Assembly: GCF_014651855.1 (NCBI RefSeq)
Contig: NZ_BMXR01000004.1
Location: forward strand, 389,439-453,438
Reading direction: 5' to 3'
From: Saccharospirillum salsuginis
Lineage (GTDB): Bacteria > Pseudomonadota > Gammaproteobacteria > Pseudomonadales > Natronospirillaceae
Length of the DNA stretch: 64,000 nt
Part shown: piece after piece, positions 57,645-64,000 of the stretch
How the letters are laid out: each line of letters begins with the position of its first letter
Numbering within the stretch: position 1 is the stretch's first letter
The notes under the pieces: model-generated
Told to the model about the DNA's origin: nothing
Databases searched by the model: none
What the model saw: the letters and a program-made list of their open reading frames with translations, nothing else
Position numbers and translations under genes: made by a program

Positions 57645-58388
57645 GTGTCCTGGCTCGCGATACTGATTCTCATTCTACTGCTTGGCCTGATTATCGGCGG
57701 CCTCTATATCAGCCGTATGGCGACCGTCAAACAAATGGAGGCACAGGAACTGAAAGCCCGGCTCCGCCAGCGCCGTGCGCGCCTGAGTGAAGTCGAGGAG
57801 CTGTTTTCCACCCTGATGATTTATGACCGCAATCCGGAACTGCTCGGCGCTCTGAAAGACCGTCTGGTTCAGGAGGCGGAAGTCATGGTCGACATGGCCC
57901 CGAAAGATCCGGCCTGTCAGCGCGATCTGGAGTATTACCAGGGCCTGGCGAATGACATCGACCAACTGGGGGATCTGCAGAACCAGCCGGAAACCCCGAC
58001 CAGCGACCGCCAGATCAACATCATCAAACGCCATTTCGGGCGTACGATGAAACTGATCCGGAACGTGATGAATCGCGGCGAAATGAACGAGCTGAGCGGC
58101 CACGAGCACCTGGCCCGTCTCAAGCGAAACACCCTGATGCTCGAGGTTGAAGCCTACAAATTACAGGGGCAGCGAGCCAAGGAAAACCAGGACACCTCGA
58201 CCGCGGCCGCCTACTTCAAGCACGCCAAGGACATGCTGATCGCCAGTGACATCCCTTTCGATGGAAAATCAAAACAAATAAAGACCATTTCGAGGATGAT
58301 CACCGGACTTTACAGCTCCGAATTCGATCCCGAAGACGACAAGGAGGCTTCCGACAACGACAACCAATCCGCCTCGGACAAGGCCTGA
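57645..58388 (+). CDS. Single-pass membrane protein with coiled-coil domain, unknown
   Basis: One N-terminal membrane helix (LAILILILLLGLIIGGLYI), then a helical, charged cytoplasmic or periplasmic domain (VKQMEAQELKARLRQRRARLSEVEELFSTLM) with the tail acidic (DPEDDKEASDNDNQSASDKA). I start at the GTG at 57645 because GGAG lies 7 bases before it; the ATG at 57627 has no site. Divergent from topA. The last 79 bases overlap the DUF1653 gene. No known function. Confidence 0.78.
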   Translation: MSWLAILILILLLGLIIGGLYISRMATVKQMEAQELKARLRQRRARLSEVEELFSTLMIYDRNPELLGALKDRLVQEAEVMVDMAPKDPACQRDLEYYQGLANDIDQLGDLQNQPETPTSDRQINIIKRHFGRTMKLIRNVMNRGEMNELSGHEHLARLKRNTLMLEVEAYKLQGQRAKENQDTSTAAAYFKHAKDMLIASDIPFDGKSKQIKTISRMITGLYSSEFDPEDDKEASDNDNQSASDKA

Positions 58389-58594
58389 ACCCGCTCGAAT
58401 CGGGGCACCTGCTCTCCATCGACTTCCACGGTCTCCAGGAAATTGTCCAACGGCCGCACCCAGAGGCTGTAGTCGCCGTACAGGCATTGATAAGCCACCA
58501 GGGGCTCTTCGGTTTCACTGTGCCGACACAGGCCGATCACGCGGTAGCGAGGGCCTTTGAAATGTTCGTAGATGCCGGGTTCAATGTGAACCAT
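58310..58594 (-). CDS. DUF1653 domain protein
   Basis: 94 residues: IEPGIYEHFKGPRYRVIGLCRHSETEEPLVAYQCLYGDYSLWVRPLDNFLETV is the DUF1653 fold, a small SH3-like beta barrel. The family is widespread with no firm function. ATG at 58594 chosen by domain start, with GAGGCGAGA upstream. The C-terminal 26 residues (from about LSEADWL) overlap the opposite gene. Confidence 0.85.
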   Translation of the reverse strand: MVHIEPGIYEHFKGPRYRVIGLCRHSETEEPLVAYQCLYGDYSLWVRPLDNFLETVEVDGEQVPRFERVQALSEADWLSLSEASLSSSGSNSEL

Positions 58595-58685
58595 CTGTCT
58601 CGCCTCGGCTGGGAATGAATGAGCGATGAGTATAGGCCCGCTCGGGGTCGAATGGGAACCGGCGGCGGAATCCTCCGAACAGAAA

Positions 58686-59129
58686 TCAATACAGCCAGCC
58701 GGTCCTGAAGGATACACCGACAATTACGAACAATACCGATATCAGTGTCACCGGTATGATGTGCCACGCCATCTGCGTCAGATTGTGTTCGCTGAGCTCA
58801 GGAATCACCCGAAAACGAGCACTCAGCGCGAATACCACGGTCAGCAACAACAACCCCAGTTTCAGGGCAATGACCCGTGCAAGCGGATTCCCCCAGTTGA
58901 GCCATTCCGCCCAGACCGGCAATAATTGATAGGCCAGCAGAAACCCGGTAACGACCTGCACCGCCAAAGCAGGCATACCGATCTTCTCGTAACCTTGCTC
59001 GAAAGCCAGCAATGTCTCCGGAGACCTTTGCCGCAGGACCCGGGGCAACACCGTCAGTGCGAGCACCAGGTGACCGCCGGTCCAGATTGTCGCGCCCATT
59101 ACGTGTAGAACCAGTAACCATCCAATCAT
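58686..59129 (-). CDS. CopD-like integral membrane protein
   Basis: 147 residues with four membrane segments and the copper-resistance D-type pattern: LLVLHVMGATIWTGGHLVLAL at the start, FEQGYEKIGMPALAVQVVTG, and KLGLLLLTVVFAL. The His and Trp of HVMGATIWTGGH are the usual metal or heme candidates. Role in copper uptake is not established for this short form. Confidence 0.72.
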   Translation of the reverse strand: MIGWLLVLHVMGATIWTGGHLVLALTVLPRVLRQRSPETLLAFEQGYEKIGMPALAVQVVTGFLLAYQLLPVWAEWLNWGNPLARVIALKLGLLLLTVVFALSARFRVIPELSEHNLTQMAWHIIPVTLISVLFVIVGVSFRTGWLY

Positions 59130-59255
59130 ACGGCCTCCTCGATGGAAACGATTCTATATCGCATCAAAGGACCGCGCCCTACCCCATTGGAGGCAGGAAA
59201 ACTGACCCAGGTCGAACCTGCTCTCTATGAGCCATTGGCTGTTGTCAGTGGAGGG

Positions 59256-59468
59256 TCAAACCCGACGGACTTCGCTGCGTTCCGGTGTGGCCCATTCGTG
59301 GAACACATCGGCGATGTATTCCTCAAGTTCGTCTTCCGACAGATGCTCGGGAATCACGATATCTTCGGCTTTGCGTTTGGTGCCGCCCGAGCCGGGATAC
59401 AACGCCAACCACTCACCATTGGAACGAACGACTTCGAGAATTTTTCGTCCGTAAATGTCGAATTTCAC
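59256..59468 (-). CDS. Small DUF7661-like protein
   Basis: 70 residues from a GTG at 59468 (KFDIYGRKILEVVRSNGEW...EDIVIPEHLSEDELEEYIADVFHEWATPERSEVRR). GGGAGGGGAG ends 2-3 bases before the GTG. The pattern, a beta start with DIYGRK and a helical LxDLFHExATP end, matches a family named only by number. The frame stays open up to 59603 but the upstream part looks non-coding. Function unknown. Confidence 0.72.
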   Translation of the reverse strand: MKFDIYGRKILEVVRSNGEWLALYPGSGGTKRKAEDIVIPEHLSEDELEEYIADVFHEWATPERSEVRRV

Positions 59469-59697
59469 AACTCCCCTCCCGTTGTTCATAACGCTCATCG
59501 AGTTACCCAACCGCCGCTCCCGGGAAGACCGGCCCGACGAAACAATGGGCCACCTCGAAACACCTACGCCCATACCGAGGGTAAATCGTGCGACAAATAA
59601 CACCGATTCGAAACCGTCTACTTTTTGTGGTTGGATCCAACAATTAACCTGGACGTCCGGGACCGGGAACGAATCCGCAATTGGTAGTATTGGGTGG

Positions 59698-60249
59698 TTA
59701 CCAGGCTTGGATTGCGAGGTCAGGCCACCTCTTTTTGAAGCTGCGATTCATTGCGTCATAGTTTTCCTTGCTCATAGCCGTTTTGTTTGGCCTAACCACC
59801 ATATTTGCCTGGTCTTCCAAACCAAATGGTGCGAACACTTCAATTGTATTTTCAACTAAATGAACACCTACCGCGAAGCAAGGAAGCCACATGCGAATCC
59901 CGTCTTCTGAGTCTTTAAGCGGTTCTATTTCATTTCCAAATTTTGCACCGTACCATTCGTGCACCTTCGCTTGATTTTTAACATCAACCGGCAAGGAATG
60001 CGTTGTTCGAGATTCGATCTCCATTTCGTACTCTTTCTCGGTCTTGTCTTGCTGACGGTCGAAGTATACGACATCGAAGTCTTTTACCAAGTACAAAGGA
60101 GCATTTCCTACCTTTCTATTCCATACAGCCTGCGTAACCGCTCCGCCTGCCAGATAATGATTTGGAAGTTCGACGTCATTCAATATGTGCAGCAACTCCA
60201 CCATCTCCGGGATTTTGGAAATGGTATCGATCAGGTATGTCTTATTCAT
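59698..60249 (-). CDS. NTP_transf_6-like nucleotidyltransferase family protein
   Basis: 183 residues resembling the 'nucleotidyltransferase family' (DUF925): HYLAGGAVTQAVWNRKVG, LVKDFDVVYFDRQQ (acidic metal pair), ending MSKENYDAMNRSFKKRWPDL, which is typical. Base composition is clearly poorer in GC than its neighbours, which suggests transfer. The substrate is unknown; no partner gene of a toxin pair is seen beside it. Start at the ATG at 60249; no strong ribosome site. Confidence 0.75.
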   Translation of the reverse strand: MNKTYLIDTISKIPEMVELLHILNDVELPNHYLAGGAVTQAVWNRKVGNAPLYLVKDFDVVYFDRQQDKTEKEYEMEIESRTTHSLPVDVKNQAKVHEWYGAKFGNEIEPLKDSEDGIRMWLPCFAVGVHLVENTIEVFAPFGLEDQANMVVRPNKTAMSKENYDAMNRSFKKRWPDLAIQAW

Positions 60250-60635
60250 GATTACAATCGTCCCGCCGCAGTATCTGGAAATGCGCAACAGCGAATTGTT
60301 CAGCCCTACCCCCTGTTATGGACAAAGCCCAACAGCCACGGAACTTACAGGCTCCCACAGGATATAAGCTTGCACGATAGAGAGAGAATTCGGGTTGGAT
60401 CGCTCAGAACTCTGGGCACTCACCGGCCACGACATTAACCTACCGAGTTTCATTCTTTAATGAAATGACAACCATAGAAAAAGGATGGGTAGGCTTAAGT
60501 TAAACGCGATTCCGCAATGAATACAAGCACAGAGGGGCAGGAATGCAAACCCTCTCCCTGCCCCTCGCCGGACGGTGAGCCGTCCGGAAGGGGTGAAAGT
60601 GGATGGAGTGTCGGGAGAGGGTTAGGAACGAGTGG
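60250..60635. other. Low-GC gap with an inverted-repeat element near fadA
   Basis: 386 bases with no supported gene; the first part shares the low GC of the nucleotidyltransferase gene. The inverted repeat at 60549-60623 follows the fadA stop. Confidence 0.55.
60549..60623. repeat. Inverted repeat AACCCTCTCCC / GGGAGAGGGTT
   Basis: Outer arms 60549-60559 and 60613-60623. Inside is the perfect hairpin CCGGACGG-TGAG-CCGTCCGG (60568-60587) flanked by CCCCT/AGGGG. It lies 13 bases beyond the fadA stop and may end that message; a separate repeat family is also possible. Confidence 0.65.
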
Positions 60636-61829
<1,194 letters not shown>

Positions 61830-63974
61830 TTAACCGTGAAATGTTTGGCCGTTTTTGGCCATTTCGCGCAGCTTCTCTGTCGGCTCATACAGCTTGCCCA
61901 GCTCGCTGTAGCGGTCGCACAGTTCGACGAAGGCTTGCAGGCCGATGTCGTCGATGTACTTCAGGGCGCCACCGCGGAACGGAGGAAAGCCAATGCCGTA
62001 AACAAGGCCCATATCGGCCTCGGCTGCCGTATCGACGATGCCGTCTTCCAGGCACCGGACAGTTTCCAGACACATCGGGATCATCAGACGATTGATGATG
62101 TCGTCGTCCGACAATTCGTTCTGCTGCTGGCGTACGCTGGCCACCAGTTCGTGTGCCTTTTCGTCGGAGACCTTCTTGGGCTTGCCCTTCTTGTCGGTCT
62201 CGTAGCGGTAGAAGCCATGGTCGTTTTTCTGACCGTAGCGTTCTTCGGAATACATGACGTCCATGGCTGTTTTGAAGTCCTGCTTCATGCGGTCCGGGAA
62301 GCCCTCTGCCATCACGGCCTGGGCGTGAACACCGGTGTCGATGCCAACCACGTCCATCAGATAGGCCGGGCCCATCGGCCAGCCGAACTTTTCCATGATC
62401 TTGTCGACGTTTTCGAAATCGGCGCCGTCACGCAGCAACATGGCGAAACCGCCGAAATACGGGAACAGGATCCGGTTGACCAGAAAGCCCGGGCAGTCGT
62501 TGACGACGATCGGAGTCTTGCCCATCTTCTGCGCGTAGGACACGACTGTGGCGATGGTTTCATCGCTGGTCTTCTCGCCGCGAATCACTTCCACCAGCGG
62601 CATGCGGTGTACCGGGTTGAAGAAGTGCATGCCACAGAACTGTTCCGGCTTTTTCAGGGCCGTAGCCAGGTCGGTGATGGAGATCGTGGACGTGTTGGAG
62701 GCCAGAATCGCGCCTTCCTTCAATTGCCCTTCGGTCTCGGCCAGCACGGCCTTCTTGACCTTCGGGTTCTCGACCACGGCTTCGACAACCACGTCAACAT
62801 CGCCGAAGTCCCCGTAGGACAGGGTCGGGCGAATGCGGTTCAGGGTGTCGGCCATGCCACGCACGTCAAGCTTCTTGCGATCGACCTGCTTGGACAGCAG
62901 CTTGGAGGCTTCGTCCAGACCGAGCTGGATGCCCTCTTCCGCGATGTCCTTCATCATGATGGGCGTGCCCTTGTAGGCACTCTGGTAGGCGATACCACCG
63001 CCCATGATGCCGGCACCGAGTACGGCCGCTTTCTTGACGTCGGCCGCCTGCTTGGTGTGGCCCTTGGCGATTTTCTTGATCTTCTGATCGTTCAGGAACA
63101 GACCGATCAGATTCTGCGCGACAGCGGTCTTGGCCATCTTGGCGAAGCCCTTGGCTTCGATGGCGATGGCCTTGTCGCGGTCGAAATTGGCGTGTTTCTG
63201 AATGGTTTTGACCGCTTCCACCGGGGCCGGATAGTGGCGGCCCGCCTTGCCGGCGATGAAGCCCTTGGCGGTCTCGAACACCATCATGCTTTCGATGTTG
63301 TTCAGTTCCAGCTTGCCTTTCTTGGCGGCGCGACGTTCTTCATATTCGACTTCGCCCGTGGCCAGCCGCTGCAGCAGATGCAGCGCGGTATCGCGCAGCT
63401 CGTCCGGCTCGGCGACCACATCGACCGCACCGATCTTGAACGCGGCGTCGGCGCGGTTTTCACTGCCGGCGGCGATCCATTCGATGGCATTGTCGGCACC
63501 GACCACGCGGGACAGGCGAACGGTGCCGCCAAAACCCGGGAACAGGCCCAGTTTGACTTCCGGCAGACCGACTTTGGCCTTGCTGGACATGACGCGGTAA
63601 TCCGCCGCCAGGCACATTTCGAAACCGCCGCCCAGGGCCATGCCATTGATGGCAACCACGGTCGGGAACGGCAGGTCTTCGAAGGCGCTGAACATTTCAT
63701 TGGCGGAGAGGATGTCGGCGATGACGCCATCCTCATCCTTGGCGAACCAGCTCAGGAACTCGGTGATGTCGGCGCCGACGATAAAGCTGTCTTTGGCGCT
63801 GGTGACCAGCAGACCTTTCACGTCGCTGGCGGCCAGGGCCTGAGTCGCTTCACCCAGCTCGGTCAGCGTGGCCTGGTTGAATTTGTTGACGGATTCGTCT
63901 TTCAGGTCGAACACGAGCTCGGCCAGGCCGTTCTCCAGTGTGTCGACGGTGATGCCATTACCCTGATAGATCAT
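61830..63974 (-). CDS. fadB: Multifunctional fatty-acid oxidation protein FadB
   Basis: Alpha subunit of the beta-oxidation complex. N-terminal hydratase/isomerase domain ([34 protein letters not shown] with the catalytic Glu pair region); central NAD-binding dehydrogenase ([36 protein letters not shown]) and the C-terminal repeat. 714 residues. GGAGAG before the ATG. The promoter would lie beyond 63974, at the window edge. Confidence 0.96.
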   Translation of the reverse strand: MIYQGNGITVDTLENGLAELVFDLKDESVNKFNQATLTELGEATQALAASDVKGLLVTSAKDSFIVGADITEFLSWFAKDEDGVIADILSANEMFSAFEDLPFPTVVAINGMALGGGFEMCLAADYRVMSSKAKVGLPEVKLGLFPGFGGTVRLSRVVGADNAIEWIAAGSENRADAAFKIGAVDVVAEPDELRDTALHLLQRLATGEVEYEERRAAKKGKLELNNIESMMVFETAKGFIAGKAGRHYPAPVEAVKTIQKHANFDRDKAIAIEAKGFAKMAKTAVAQNLIGLFLNDQKIKKIAKGHTKQAADVKKAAVLGAGIMGGGIAYQSAYKGTPIMMKDIAEEGIQLGLDEASKLLSKQVDRKKLDVRGMADTLNRIRPTLSYGDFGDVDVVVEAVVENPKVKKAVLAETEGQLKEGAILASNTSTISITDLATALKKPEQFCGMHFFNPVHRMPLVEVIRGEKTSDETIATVVSYAQKMGKTPIVVNDCPGFLVNRILFPYFGGFAMLLRDGADFENVDKIMEKFGWPMGPAYLMDVVGIDTGVHAQAVMAEGFPDRMKQDFKTAMDVMYSEERYGQKNDHGFYRYETDKKGKPKKVSDEKAHELVASVRQQQNELSDDDIINRLMIPMCLETVRCLEDGIVDTAAEADMGLVYGIGFPPFRGGALKYIDDIGLQAFVELCDRYSELGKLYEPTEKLREMAKNGQTFHG

Positions 63975-64000
63975 GGATGCTCTCCGTTTGTGTCATTGTC

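Noticed and set aside
59142..59600. Plus-strand frame of 152 codons over the DUF7661-like gene
   Set aside because: No good ribosome site and no family resemblance; the minus strand carries a conserved pattern and a strong site.

Overview
The window is 64 kb of a GC-rich gammaproteobacterial chromosome. The block cysG-serS-crcB-rarA-lolA-ftsK / aat-ate-infA / clpA-clpS / cspD / icd / nudJ-mnmA-hflD-purB has, as far as I remember it, the Pseudomonas order. The sdhCDAB-sucAB-lpd-sucCD run divergent from gltA, the presence of fabV, and the density of intergenic palindromes point to a marine or halophilic relative (Oceanospirillales or Saccharospirillaceae-like). That placement is inference; there is no rRNA or tRNA gene in the window to anchor it.

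Layout. (1) 1-11,300 is an accessory metabolic island. It starts with a tightly coupled operon: acyl-CoA synthetase, fused E1 alpha/beta 2-oxoacid dehydrogenase, lipoyl E2, dedicated acyl carrier protein, and a type I phosphoribosyltransferase. Around it lie a nicotinamidase, a divergent PRPP synthetase paralogue, a COG2187-type kinase, an orphan glgC and a 'host attachment' (eRF1-like fold) protein. An Anr/FNR-type box with a suitably placed -10 lies upstream of the operon, so I read the island as an oxygen-limitation module. (2) 11,300-36,700 is the conserved housekeeping block, including a complete bacterial N-degron set (Aat, Bpt, ClpS, ClpA), translation and RNA-modification genes, purB, the ribosomal oxygenase roxA, a lytic transglycosylase and three small conserved genes. 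(3) 36,700-41,350 holds htpG with a sigma-32-like promoter, an MFS transporter and a DUF599 membrane protein. (4) 41,600-54,700 is the TCA cluster: sdh, suc and lpd on the minus strand, gltA diverging. (5) 54,860-63,974 holds topA, four small genes, a low-GC nucleotidyltransferase and the beta-oxidation pair fadBA.

Two kinds of repeat fill many intergenic gaps. Short REP/REPIN elements begin with GTAG and occur in at least three sequence families. In one convergent gap the GTAG ends supply the TAG stop codons of both flanking genes. A second family has six copies of about 100-116 bp. Each has long outer arms that pair within the copy but differ between copies, around a shared core with two small hairpins built on CATCCATG / CATGGATG. 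I do not recognise a described name for it.

The genes fit together as central carbon and energy metabolism (citrate synthase, isocitrate dehydrogenase, oxoglutarate and succinate steps, beta-oxidation). The first operon adds a second 2-oxoacid dehydrogenase without its own E3, which would have to borrow Lpd, encoded 38 kb away at 43,800-45,239.
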